Positions 1-12,561 of a DNA stretch of 64,000 nt are shown in pieces. The notes below the pieces were generated by a model. It was not told the origin of the DNA. It was given only the letters and a program-made list of their open reading frames with translations, and made no database searches. Source of the DNA: Silene conica (taxonomy: Eukaryota > Streptophyta > Magnoliopsida > Caryophyllales > Caryophyllaceae); assembly GCA_029255685.2 (NCBI GenBank), contig CM055311.2, forward strand, positions 19,242,952 through 19,306,951, given 5' to 3'. The position numbers were made by a program, and so were the translations under genes. Position 1 is the first letter of the stretch; the number at the start of each line of letters is the position of its first letter.

Positions 1-910
1 ACAGTACTTTAAATTGATAAGTTATCTCAAAGAACAAGTTTATACAACCGAATTAAAACAAACTGTCTGGATAAAACAAAAGTACAACTCATGAGTAACT
101 ACTATGGTGATCTAGACTCTAGGCAGGTCCGGATCCAAGCTTCTCTCTTCCCTTAGCTCCCATAGTCTCAACACCTGTCAATCTGCTCCCCAATAATTGG
201 TTCATCACAGGTGATCACGAATACACAGGGTCAACCATGAGGTTGAGTAGAGAAAAACTGTAAGCAAACACATTACTATAAATGGATAGTCGATCATCTC
301 CACTCCGAATCACAAGACCCATGAATCTCCACACCAATCACAGACCCTTTATCTCCGCACCAATCACAGACCCTTTATCTCCGCACCAATCACAGACCCT
401 TTATCTCCTCGTAACACATCACAGAATGATATAAATAACACAATATACGATCACGTGATAATAAATAGCAAGCATGCTGGATATCCAATAAGAATAGATT
501 ACACATCATTGTGATATCAAATAAGAACAGATTACACATCATCGTATACCAGTAGTTTCCCTACCTCAAATAGCAGGAATGCAGATAAATTCCAAAGCTT
601 GCTAGAAATGTTCCACGCGAAACCCGCTACCTAAACACATATACGTAACGAATAAATAACCTTCCCGAACCCCCACAACTCAAGTTACACCTACTATAAA
701 TAGCAACCTTCTAATAGTGGAAAGTTTCCCAAAATGGAAACTTTCCCAAAGTAGTAACTTTCTTAAAAGGGAAACTTTCCCGATTCGTAAAAACCTTCAA
801 TTGAACCACACAAAAGCTACTTAATATACCATTACCACAAATGCAAAAACAATATTATATATAAAAATCTTCTAATAACAATAATAATAACAATATAATG
901 TCAACAACAC

Positions 911-953
<43 letters not shown>

Positions 954-2417
954 TAATAATAATAATAATGAGAAACAACAACAAAGACAAACAACCACTA
1001 CATAAACGTGACTAAAAACACAAACAGCCCCCTTCAAAACCCGATACTAAAGCCCCTGCCCAGCCTACTTTACCGCGTCACCGCCACCGACCAAGCCACC
1101 CACGACTACCACCAACTGTCCTAAACTGAACTATGTACTCCCAACTACCACTTCCACGCCTCATACACCACCAGCGGCCACCACAGCTACCACCACGATA
1201 GCCCAAAACAGCATGCACACTCACAACCCTCTCTACTTTCAGCAACAATCTCCAACTTCCTCTTTTCTCGCGCTCCTATCTCTCTCCACCGCGCCCAACA
1301 GCCCCACTGGCCACCACCGTGGTCACCACTGACCCACGGTGGTCCCATAGGAGGTTTAGTTGTGTCCTCGATCCCTAGAACCAACACGATAACCATACCC
1401 CAAAACTGTTGCTAAACACGCAACCTCGAACTCTTGTAACAACCGTGTTAAACACTCCTTAAGAAACCGACTCCCACCACCAATGCCACCACCCTAGCCA
1501 CCAACCAGAACTACCCTAGACATCTCCCGTACCCCATGACTCTATTGGTGGTAACCACCAACCCTCGACACCACCTTATCTCCCTGCACGGCCCCCTTAA
1601 ACATACACCCTCAAGCACCCTACGTATCCCCTGTTTCCGCCCAGAACACACCACGCCCCTTTTACCACCTGTTCAAACAATTTCCCGACCACCACACACC
1701 ACCCCGACACCACCAGAAAAACTTACTAACTCCCTATTATCCGTATATACGAGTCACAACCATAAACGAACCAATAACATAAACAAAAATAGCTGGAACG
1801 AAAACGCAACACAGACCGCAACAAACAGGGTATGGTCTGTTGTCAGACTTCTCGGTTGTCTTAGTGGTGGTTATAGTGGTCCAAAGGTGGTTTATAACCG
1901 TCAAAAATGTTATATGTAATACACAGATTATACATGATCATCATACACATAAAAACAATATGAGAAGAATAAGAGAAAACGCTCACAAACCCGAGGTATT
2001 GCACGATCAGAAACACGCTGCTGGTGACGGTTGTTACGGTTGCTGTTTACTTCGTTTGTCCTCTCTAATCTACACGGTGGTTTGGGTGGTGTTTGATGTG
2101 GGGGTGTGGAGGCAGACGAGGTGTAAGCGACGAGAGTGGTAGTAGGGTTTAGATGGAGGCTGCCAATGAGGGGTGACTAGGGTTTCACGGTTAAGATAAG
2201 CAAGATGTTTTAATTAGTTGCTAGGGTTCGATATGTGGTTCTCTTATTTGTCGAGTTGGGCTTAAGGTTGTCAAGTTGGCACACAAATCGAGGCCCAAAA
2301 CGACTTTAAAACACAAATTCGATAAATAAAACCCGTACTAGACACCTCTCTCATATCATACAAAGTATAAAAGCATTATTCAATACGCTAATTATCGAAT
2401 ATAAACGGGGTATTACA
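1..2417 (-). repeat. LARD LTR, left copy (3' LTR in element orientation)
   Basis: It ends with GGGTATTACA at 2417; its first ~101 bases lie before the window. It contains a 26 bp unit repeated three times (about 331-412, core CCAATCACAGACCCTTTATC), an (AAT)n microsatellite (about 918-972) whose length differs from the right LTR, and a GC-richer, proline-codon-like stretch (1080-1760). The open frames in that stretch recur in the other LTR only because the LTRs are copies; they resemble no protein I know. Confidence 0.88.
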
Positions 2418-3921
2418 GTCTTCCTTCCTTAAAATGAACTTCGTCCCGAAGTTCACCACATTCCATGGTCAACTCTCTAGTTAAGAAACTTTGTCACCAC
2501 ATAACACCAAAACTAATAGGGGTACATTAGAACACGAAATGTTACATTCTACCCTCGTTAAGAAAACTTTGTCCCCAAAGTTAACGTATAACTAGGTAAG
2601 ATGGTACTTCACGGACACAATAAAATGCATAACATAAGCAGTCAAGATCACAAAGTGTATGCAACAATCACGACATACCACTTAGCCGTAACGTAAAACA
2701 TCCAGAATTTACAATCCTGTCCTCCTTAAAACATGGTTACGTCCTCGTAACCCCATTATAAGAATTCCAGCACATTACTCCGTCTTACCCATTGTCCTAT
2801 CTCATAAAATCCCACTCTAAGTGGTCACGTATCGTATTCTCATCGTCGAACCTAAGACCAAAGACAAGGGGTGAGTGAACTGACGGAATAAAACCGCGAA
2901 TCAGTACTTCATCTCAATATCGATTTCAAACTCATACTACAACTCAATCACCAAGGTCACGCTGGACCATAACACAATATGCATGGCACAACGGCCAGAT
3001 AACGTATAACTCGGTACCAATGACCAATCCTCATCTCGATTTCAATATAAATATTATCAAATATTCCATTAAAGGAACTGCTCAACATTTAGGGAATAAC
3101 TCTAAGCTACTCACCCACAAGTCAAGGTCGAACAATGCGACAACTTGATAAAACACCGAACTGAAGCCTAAATCTCAATACAACATCATCATAAATAACT
3201 CAGCTAATCAATTACCAGAAGTTTACCCACCTTACACTCAGCCCATCTCACAAACAAAAAGATTATCTTTTCAACAAGGAAATGAACTGTCAAAATAAGA
3301 GAATACTTACTAATATTCAACTTAAATAAGTACTCGTAAGAACCCACAACAATTATCATGTTATCATATAACCTCGAGTAACACAAGAGTATCAGGATAG
3401 GTAGAAATCGTGTTACGCAGTAGAAATAGGAGCAGAATAGTTAATATTTACATACTATTGGGATTTTAACACAAAATCAATATATTCACAACAATGTAGA
3501 TAATCAAGAAACTCCGAGTTCGTAATTGACAAATTAAAACATTTCATGTTCGTAATCATATTATAGAAAGATATAAGGCAAAATTTGTGAACGTACTTAA
3601 ACATGGAACATTGACATACTTCACAAGATATACACAAATCATGGACTAACGAGACCGTTTAACATTCCTAGATATCAACAGGTTAAAACCACTTAGTTAC
3701 ATGCCTCGTCCATTCACATTACATCATTTATCATGAAACTGGAAATATATATGTCTCGCAAATTATGGGTTGATATATTATGTACCAATTAAACATCAGG
3801 GCAGGATTTCGTCAATACGTAGCTACAGAATTTGTTATGTTGCAAACAATCACAATAATTATCAAAACATCAAGCGTTATCATGGATAATCATCACTTAG
3901 AAAACATTTGAAACTTTGGAA
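2418..3921. other. LARD internal region, PPT side, non-coding
   Basis: AT-rich internal sequence between the left LTR and the nested copia element. No open frame of note and no recognisable gag, protease, RT or integrase motif. The start (2418-2600) has repeated short blocks of the type CTTCGTCCCGAAGTTCACC. The last five bases, TGGAA (3917-3921), are the left TSD of the copia element. Confidence 0.7.
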
Positions 3922-4993
3922 TGTGGGAAAAAAAAACGCGTATTCACCCTAAACGTGCAGGATTATAATGAAATATGCAATTGTGAATATCGTCATAAGA
4001 TTAAAAAACATGAGAAAAGAAGTACAACCTTTAGTCCTCGCGCAAAAGGCCTAAGAACAGGAATTAATGCAAATTCCCTCCTATAACTTGCACCCAAGAC
4101 TTAGTTTGAGACGTGGCCGCGTGTGCTAGAAATCCTCTCCAATTGCCTTGCAATATAGGGAGAGCCCTTGAGGTTTTAGATGTGAGATCTGAGGTTTTGG
4201 GAGAAGAATGCTCTCAAACCCTAATTTTACCCTGAGATTATTTTACAGTGCAACAAGAGTGTTTGACATAAGGAGAAGTCTCCTCCTTATATACTACACT
4301 TGGCCGAAATATCCAATAGGGTAGGAGTGGGCTTTCCACTCTTACCTTATTCTAATTCGTGATTCGACCCATTTAGCTATAAGTTATTCGCGGGATTTTA
4401 ATTATAAATCGTAACATGTTATCAGATATCAATACAGTCGATATATTAATAATGGTCTGACAAAATACGATATTGTATAATTACCCAAATTAATATAACT
4501 GTTTATATTAATTCGCGAATACAATATTTAATTAAATATATAACCGTTTATATTTAATTTACGAATTAAACATGTAATCCGTATTAGCTAAAATTATTTA
4601 ATCCGTATTAAATAATAATCTCAACATCTTATTGACTAATTTAATAGTCAATACCTCTGACTAACTGTTTAGTCTTATCCGGCAAAATGTGACTGTATTT
4701 TCATACCTTCACATCTCTCAAACGTGTCCTATAGGTGTGACGTATAGGGACCAGTTGATCACCGCCATCCGTATGACAATAACGTCAAACTTATCTAGCA
4801 AGCCAACCGTTATTGATAAACGTGGATCAACTGGTAATAATACAAAAGTATGCCCTTGTGATCCTTAAAGAGATTTAATAAGTCATTGTACTTAATTGTC
4901 AAGGACACCAGCCCCAACAATCTCCCACTTGTCCGTACAAGGGTATGTGCAATGACGTTATCACACTACATGTGGAGGACACAAGCTCCAACA
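3922..4993 (-). repeat. copia-1 left LTR (1072 bp)
   Basis: It starts TGTGGGAAAAAAAACGCG and ends AAGCTCCAACA. Compared with the other LTRs of this family in the window it is about 74 bp longer at its right end; the shorter family members stop at the CCCCAACA that here lies at 4912-4919. The TSD shows that the long form is what inserted. Confidence 0.93.
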
Positions 4994-5781
4994 AACTCCC
5001 ACTTGTCCGTACAAGTGTAGGTGCGATAACCGAATCTCATATCCTTTTAAAATTTCTCCCACTCAATGTAAGACAATTTGCAAATCCGCATTCGCAAAGG
5101 TCGTATCTCACAAGCGATCTGTATCAAGAGTGGTTTCCCCGACTAGAGAGTAACTTAACTGATAAAACGAATCTGTATTCGAGCATGGCCATGCATTTCA
5201 GTTACTACTCCTCGAGTGGCCCTGAGAAATGATAAAATCCTGATAAGGGTTTGGATATTTCCCTCAACTCGAATCCTGCCGATATCGCCCAGCATGAAAT
5301 AACCCAGAAAAAATCCTTTTGGCCCCTGTTACGGTGACCGTGGGAAAGAAACCAAAGTTACCCAAAATCTGTCTTAATCTCAAGAGACAGTCGAAGGTCA
5401 AAAGACTCGACTCTAAGGAACACTATGGAGGTCCTATCCACGACCAGGCACCCAATGTTATAAAACATTTAGGACTCCATAACGTTGTCACGGGGTGTCC
5501 TACGAGATATCCGTATAACTCGCCTTTGTGATTGGTCAGTCATCCACGTGACTTATGGCTCGTTGAACCCACCATCAACCAACGTCACAAAATGATTACC
5601 TGAGTTATCAGCTCAAGTGGGTAATCAAGGACCAAAACGATGTAATGTTAATCAGTTCACTTTGTGGTGTTCAAAATTGGCGTACAATTCCACATGAGAA
5701 ACAAAACATTTTATATCATAACAATAAGGTTGAATAGAGTACACGAGAAAATGAATTATTACATGAATTCATAAAAGAGTA
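4994..5781. other. copia-1 region between pol and the PPT-side LTR
   Basis: Non-coding in element orientation. It starts with a CTCCCACTTGTCCGTACAAG block that also occurs 74 bp earlier inside the extended LTR, so two PPT-like purine runs exist in this family. The small open frames here have no recognisable relatives. Confidence 0.6.
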
Positions 5782-8700
5782 CTACAACTTAGGAACACAT
5801 CCAATTCCCATGGAATGAATGTGCCCTTCATGCTTATCACGTGGTAATGCTTTTGTGAGAGGATCAGCTATGTTGTCATCCGTAGCGATCTTTTCAATAA
5901 AAATCTCCTTTTGCTCCACGTAATCTCTGATTAGATGAGCTTTCCGTTGTACATGTCTAGCCTTGCTGCTAGACTTATGCTCCTTAGCTTGGAAGATGGC
6001 ACCGCTATTGTCACAATAGACGGTGATTGGGTCATTCGAACTAGGCACTACTGATAGTCCTTGTAAGAATTGACGCATCCATATTGCTTCCTTAGCTGCT
6101 TCTGAGGCGGCATAGTACTCGGACTCAGTCGTAGAATCTGCTGTAACACTCTGTTTAGAACTTTTCCAGCTGACAGCAGCGCCATTAAGAGTAAAGACAA
6201 ATCCAGACTGAGATTTCGAGTCATCTCGATCTGTTTGGAAGCTAGCATCTGCGTAACCCGTGGCGCAGAGCGTTGAGTCGCCTCCATAAGTCAATCCTCA
6301 ATCTTTAGTCCTCCGTAGGTACTTAAGAATGTTTTTCACGGCCATCCAGTGTGGTTCACCTGGATGAGCTTGGAATCGACTGGTCATACTCAATGCATAT
6401 GCAACGTCTGGACGTGTGCATATCATGGCATACATGATCGATCCTATAGCCGAGGCATAAGGAATCCGACTCATGCGCTCTTTCTCTTCCACTGACTTAG
6501 CTTCTTGAGTCTTGCTCAAGTGAAGCCCAGGAGTCATGGGAAGGAACCCCTTCTTGGGGTTCGTCATACTGAATCTCTCCAGAATCTTCTCTATATAAGA
6601 CTCCTGACTGAGAGACAACATCCGTCGTGATCTATCCCTGTAGATACGGATGCCCAAAATTCTTTGTGCCTCTCCCAGATCTTTCATCTGGAAATGGTTT
6701 TTCAACCATGCTTTAACCGAAGATAAGAGAGGTATGTCATTCCCAATCAAGAGTATGTCATCGACATACAGTACTAGGAATACAATCTTACTCCCACTCG
6801 ACTTGATATAGAGACATGGTTCCTCGACTGATCGAATGAAACCATTCTCTTTTATCACTTGGTCGAAGCGATGATTCCAACTCCGCGATGCTTGCTTAAG
6901 TCCATAGATGGAACGCTTAAGCTTGCAAACTTTCTTAGGATGTGCTGGATCGATAAAACCCTCGGGTTGTACCATGTATAACTCTTCCTCCAAATAACCG
7001 TTTAAGAAGGCGGTTTTAACGTCCATTTGCCATATTTCATAATCATGAAATGCGGCGATCGCTAAGATAATCCGAATGGAACGTAGCATGACTACGAGTG
7101 CAAAGATCTCATCATAGTGCAAGCCTGGCACTTGGGTTAAACCTTTAGCAACTAGTCTAGCCTTATGGATATCTTGTTTACCTTCCACGGCATGCTTTAA
7201 TTTGTAAAGCCATTTGCATTGAAGGGGACGTACCTTTGCAGGTAGGTCCACAAGATCCCACACGTTGTTCTCATACATGGAGTCCATCTCGGATTGCATG
7301 GCTTCTAGCCATAGCGTTGAGTCAGAACTAGTCATGGCACCTTTATAGGTTGTGGGTTCATTACCCTCTAGGAGTAAGACGTCATCCATATCACGTTCCT
7401 CGACCATACCAATGTATCTGTCCGGAGGAATAGAGACTCTTCCCGACCTCCTAGGTTCCTCAGGAATATCTACCGCAGCCTCGGTTGAAGGAACTGTTTC
7501 ATCCAATGGTTGCTCGGTAGTTGGTTCTTGAACCTCCGATAAATCGAAGGTTCTATTACTCGACTTGTTCTCGAGAAATTCTTTCTCTAAGAACGTCGCA
7601 CTGGCCGCAACAAAAACACGTTGTTCGGTTGGCGAGTAGAAGTAATGACCAAAAGTTCCCTTTGGATAGCCTATAAAGTATGTCTTGACCGATCGCGGGC
7701 CGAGCTTATCCTCGTGTCTCCACTTGACATAAGCCTCGCAGCCCCAAACCCGAATAAAGGACAAGTTGGGGACCGTTCCCTTCCATAATTCGTATGGAGT
7801 CTTGTCAACAGCTTTAGACGGACTTCGGTTAAGTATTAGAGCGGCCGACAAAAGAGCATAGCCCCACAATGAATCAGGCACAACGGTGTGACTCATCATG
7901 GATCGAACCATATCAAGTAAAGTTCGATTTCTCCGTTCGGACACACCATTTAATTGTGGTGTTCCAGGTGGAGTCAACTGTAGCACGATCCCACAGTCTT
8001 TTAGGTGTTGATCAAACTCGCGTGAAAGATACTCACCACCACGATCCGAGCGTAGTGCTTTAATCTTTCTACCCAGCTGGTTCTGTACCCGATTCTGGTA
8101 TTCTTTGAACTTGTCAAAGGATTCAATTTTATGTTTCATCAAGTAGACATAGCCATATCTACTCAAATCATCCGTGAAAGTGATGAAATACCTATAGCCT
8201 TCTCGTGCGTTGATCGACATAGGGCCACATACGTCCGTATGTATGAGTCCTAATAGGTCGACAGCGCGCATTCCAACACCTTTGAAGGAAATACGAGTCA
8301 TTTTGCCGATGAGACATGATTCACACGTGCCATATGATTCGAAATCAAAGGGCGAAATAGCTCCATTCTGTGTGAGCTATTTTACGCGTTTCTCATTTAT
8401 GTGTCCCATACGACAATGCCATAGGTAAGTTTGATCTTTGTCACCTACCTTTAATCTCTTGTTATTCACATGTAATATCTCGGTAGTTTGATCTAAAACA
8501 TAAATTCCATTCATGGAAACTGCCTTGCCATAAATCATATTGTGTAAGGAGAAAATACAGCTATTATTCTCTATTACAAATGAAAAGCCGAGTTTGTCAA
8601 GCGCAGAAACTGAAATAATGTTTTTGGACAAACAAGGAACATAATAACAGTTATATAAAGATAACTCGAATCCACTTGGAAGCTGGATCACGTATGTTCC

Positions 8701-9819
8701 CCTCGAGATTGCAGCAACACGTGCTCCATTCCCGACACGCAGGTCAACCTCACCCTTGGTTAGGGGTTCTTGGTTTCGGAGGCCCTGCACATGATTACAT
8801 AGATGAGAACCACAACCACAACCAGTATCAAGTACCCAAGTTCCGCAACTTGCGTGGTTAATCTCAATCATGTGAATAAAAGAAGAAGAAGACATACCAA
8901 CAGGAGTAACGCGGCCTGCCTTAATGTCCTCGCGATACACGGGGCATGAGCGCCTCCAATGCCCAGTCTTGTGGCAATGGTGACATTCCATGCTAGTATC
9001 CTTGCTCTTAGTCTTGCCCTGTGAGTTGCTCGACTCACCTGGCCCACTCTTAGTAAATCCTGGTTTCTTGAACCTGGGCTTACCTACTGCTAGGTCGCCC
9101 TGAGCTTTAGCCTTCCCTTTACCCTTTCCCTTACTGGAGATCATGAGAACATCCTGCTTCATGCTCCCACTTAATTTCAGATCCTTCTCAATCTGTACGA
9201 GAAGGGAGTGGAGCTCATGAGGAGTCTTCTTCATGTCGTTCATGTAGTAGTTGGCCCTAAAGAGGGCGAACCCATCATGAAGCGAATGAAGCATACGATC
9301 AACGATTATGTTCTCACTGATCTTGCAGTTCAGGGTCTCCAGTTTCTCGATATTCTCAATCATGTTGAGAATATGTGGGCTAACAGCTTGGCCCTTCTGG
9401 AGTTTCGCCTCAAAGAAGCGACAGGTATGCTCATAAGAAACGATTCTCGGAGCTTTGGAGAATTCGTTAGAGAGCGTGGTGAAAATCTTGTTTGCACCAT
9501 GGGTTATGAAGCGTCTTTGCAAATTAGATTCCATTGCATAGATGAGTACGTTCTTTATCGCACCCGCTTCCATGACGAAGTCGCTATGAGCGCGAACATC
9601 GTTGGCTCTAGCTCCAGTACCTGGGTGTGCCGGAATGGGCTCAGTTAAAAACTTAAGCTTTCCGTCAGCAATGGCAGCATTCCGTAGTGCTGCCTCCCAG
9701 TCAGAGAAGTTTGACCCATCATTCCTCAGTCTAGTTGACTGATTCATGGAGTCCATGAAGGCTTTTAGCCAGGATTCACGTGCTAGCTTGGCACTTGGCA
9801 TTGGGTCTTCACCAGCCAT
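5782..9819 (-). pseudogene. copia-1 gag-pol coding region, fossil
   Basis: Reading on the minus strand from 9819: a gag domain (about 9800-9050), a CCHC zinc knuckle (CHHCHKTGHWRRSC, near 8950-8990), a protease active-site motif (LDTG, near 8830), a GAG-pre-integrase region, an integrase core (IHTDVCGPM near 8240; PQLNGVSERRNRT near 7940), a copia reverse transcriptase (WQMDVKTAFLNG near 7020; YVDDILL near 6760) and an RNase H domain (about 6290-5790) with the copia end signature [12 protein letters not shown]. The order integrase before RT is diagnostic of Ty1/copia. The region is broken in about two places, so it should not make a full polyprotein. Confidence 0.93.
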
Positions 9820-11490
9820 TTAGTTATACAGCAGTTTAATTGAACGTGTTCTAGACTGAAAAAAGATAAAACAAAACCATATAAGCAACTTATTGTTGTG
9901 ATTTAAGTCTATATTAAATTGAATTTAAACTCGTAGACTCATGCATTTATATAATTGATCTCCCTCAAGAATTATATAAACGATCCCAAGACTCAATTTC
10001 CGTATATTGATAAGCCCACAGTTTGGCTAATTCCAATCGTTGGAACTCTTGGTCGATAGATTTCCGTAAATCCTATCTATTAGTCCATCTCAGTCACTGG
10101 AATATTATCGAGTGACCATGATGTTGAGATAAAATAAATCATCTGTTCCCACTTACCCGACGTAGAAGGGGTCATATTATGCCTACCGACGAAGAAGGGA
10201 TTCATGGGAGGCTGATTTATAAAGACTAATCTCAATTTTTGGTTATACGAGGAAGACCCCATCAACTCTTATTTATCCATATTTAAGTGAACTAAAAACT
10301 AGCATTTGCGTGAATGAATTAAATAAAGTGATGGCTTTTAAATTGACATGTGACATCTGTATTGTCACAGAAAACTAACGCGTGACCTCTATATGAGTCA
10401 GTTTTCAGGCATGATATAGGTGGTTTGGTTTTAGGCGGAATATGATGCAAGCTATTATCGATGAAAGCATAAAGTGAAAGCAATAAACGTAAATAAAAAG
10501 TCCTAGTGTGGCCTATCCTACCAAAATAAACATAAAACAACTTGGAATCCACCGTTGGACCCTATAAGCTTGTCTTGATGTTCCATCTTGGTCCTTGCAG
10601 CGGGAGTGAGCATCCGGTCTCCGTCTTGTCTTTGGTCTTCACAAAATTACTAATTTAAATTACAAAAGTAGTCCTAGATACATTCTAATTTAAATACAAA
10701 AGTAATTACATGGCAAAAACCCAAAACGGAGATTCAAGATCTCAAAATTACAAGCAAGATCGTGTCCCATCATTACGGTAACACAATCTTCTAAGGCCAC
10801 ACTAAGTTACAACCGTTTGCAAAAATTAAATACGTTATTGAAAGCATTCAAGGCATTCACAAGACGATAAATAAAATGCATCAACTAAATAAAATTTATA
10901 CATGACATAATACTGTTATTATGATTAATAAATTTATACCAAACCACCTTTTAAGATTAAAATTATGTGACTATACCGCTTTAATCACCAATTTTAATAA
11001 ACATATAATCCATTATTTTAAACTGTTTTAAAACAATATGTATCAAACGAGGGTGAACCGTTTCACAAAATTAATAATATACTATTTCCGTATATAGTAT
11101 ATTACTAAAGGCCATGTGAAAATAAAACATGTTATTTTCGGAAATGAAAAAAAAACGAGTCTGTTACAGGGGTGGTCTACCGACCCAAAAAACAGGTCTA
11201 CCGACCACCTGACGAAAAAAAAAATTTTTTTTTTTTTTTTTTTTTTTTGAAGCAGAATGGTCGACCGACCCGAAAAACAGGTCGACCGACCACAAAACAC
11301 GAAACCGAGTTTCTGAACACGATTTCTCACAAAAGATAAACTGTCGAAACAGAAAAACACGCAGGAGGCGGTCGACCGACCGCAACGGGGGGTCGATCGA
11401 CCGACTTAGCGGCAGAAGACGATTTTTCAGGTTTTAAAACTTACGAAAAACACAAAGGTAAAATTTTCATGGCCTGGCTCTGATACCACT
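9820..11490 (-). other. copia-1 leader with GGTCGACCGACC palindrome cluster
   Basis: Untranslated leader between PBS and gag. About 11170-11403 holds several copies of GGTCKACCGACC-type motifs, spaced by short linkers and a poly(T/A) tract (11217-11249). The same cluster is present in the copia-2 leader copies (about 49076-49306 and 58632-58862). In the element's RNA these self-complementary motifs could form stem-loops, as packaging or dimerisation signals do; that role is inference. Confidence 0.6.
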
Positions 11491-12561
11491 TGTGGGGAAA
11501 AAAAACGCGTATTCACCCTAAACGTGCAGGATTATAATGAAATATGCAATTGTGAATATCGTCATAAGATTAAAAAACATGAGAAAAGAAGTACAACCTT
11601 TAGTCCTCGCGCAAAAGGCCTAAGAACAGGAATTAATGCAAATTCCCTCCTATAACTTGCACCCAAGACTTAGTTTGAGACGTGGCCGCGTGTGCTAGAA
11701 ATCTTCTCCAATTGCCTTGCAATATAGGGAGAGCCCTTGAGGTTTTAGATGTGAGATCTGAGGTTCTGGGAGAAGAATGCTCTCAAACCCTAATTTTACC
11801 CTGAGATTATTTTACAGTGCAACAAGAGTGTTTGACATAAGGAGAAGTCTCCTCCTTATATACTACACTTGGCCGAAATATCCAATAGGGTAGGAGTGGG
11901 CTTTCCACTCTTACCTTATTCTAATTCGTGATTCGACCCATTTAGCTATAAGTTATTCGCGGGATTTTAATTATAAATCATAACATGTTATCAGATATCA
12001 ATACAGTCGATATATTAATAATGGTCTGACAAAATACGATATTGTATAATTACCCAAATTAATATAACTGTTTATATTAATTCGCGAATACAATATTTAA
12101 TTAAATATATAACCGTTTATATTTAATTTACGAATTAAACATGTAATCCGTATTAGCTAAAATTATTTAATCCGTATTAAATAATAATCTCAACATCTTA
12201 TTGACTAATTTAATAGTCAATACCTCTGACTAACTGTTTAGTCTTATCCGGCAAAATGTGACTGTATTTCATACCTTCACATCTCTCAAACGTGTCCTAT
12301 AGGTGTGACGTATAGGGACCAGTTGATCACCGCCATCCGTATGACAATAACGTCAAACTTATCTAGCAAGCCAACCGTTATTGATAAACGTGGATCAACT
12401 GGTAATAATACAAAAGTATGCCCTTGTGATCCTTAAAGAGATTTAATAAGTCATTGTACTTAATTGTCAAGGACACCAGCCCCAACAATCTCCCACTTGT
12501 CCGTACAAGGGTATGTGCAATGACGTTATCACACTACATGTGGAGGACACAAGCTCCAACA
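11491..12561 (-). repeat. copia-1 right LTR (1071 bp)
   Basis: It matches 3922-4993 almost base for base, begins TGTGGGGAAAA after the PBS, and ends CTCCAACA directly before the TSD TGGAA. It has the same ~74 bp extended end as its partner. Confidence 0.93.

Larger units (their letters stand above)
3922..12561 (-). mobile_element. Ty1/copia LTR element nested in the LARD (copia-1), fossil
   Basis: Direct LTRs 3922-4993 and 11491-12561 are flanked by a perfect 5 bp TSD TGGAA (3917-3921 and 12562-12566). A minus-strand PBS TGGTATCAGAGCC lies at 11476-11488, 2 bp from the right LTR; a purine run (AAGTGGGAGTT on the minus strand) abuts the left LTR. The element is 8.6 kb. Its leader (9820-11490) is long and holds GGTCGACCGACC palindromes. 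Coding order gag, protease, integrase, RT, RNase H puts it in Ty1/copia; the lineage may be Tork-like, which is a guess. The LTRs differ at only about five places in 1.07 kb, so insertion is recent and later than the LARD. The coding region is broken, with about two breaks. Confidence 0.95.

Noticed and set aside
1536-2142. Open frames in the LARD LTR (repeated at 16425-17031) as conserved genes
   Set aside because: Their apparent conservation is only because the two LTRs are recent copies. Composition is low-complexity Pro/Thr-rich and no domain is visible.
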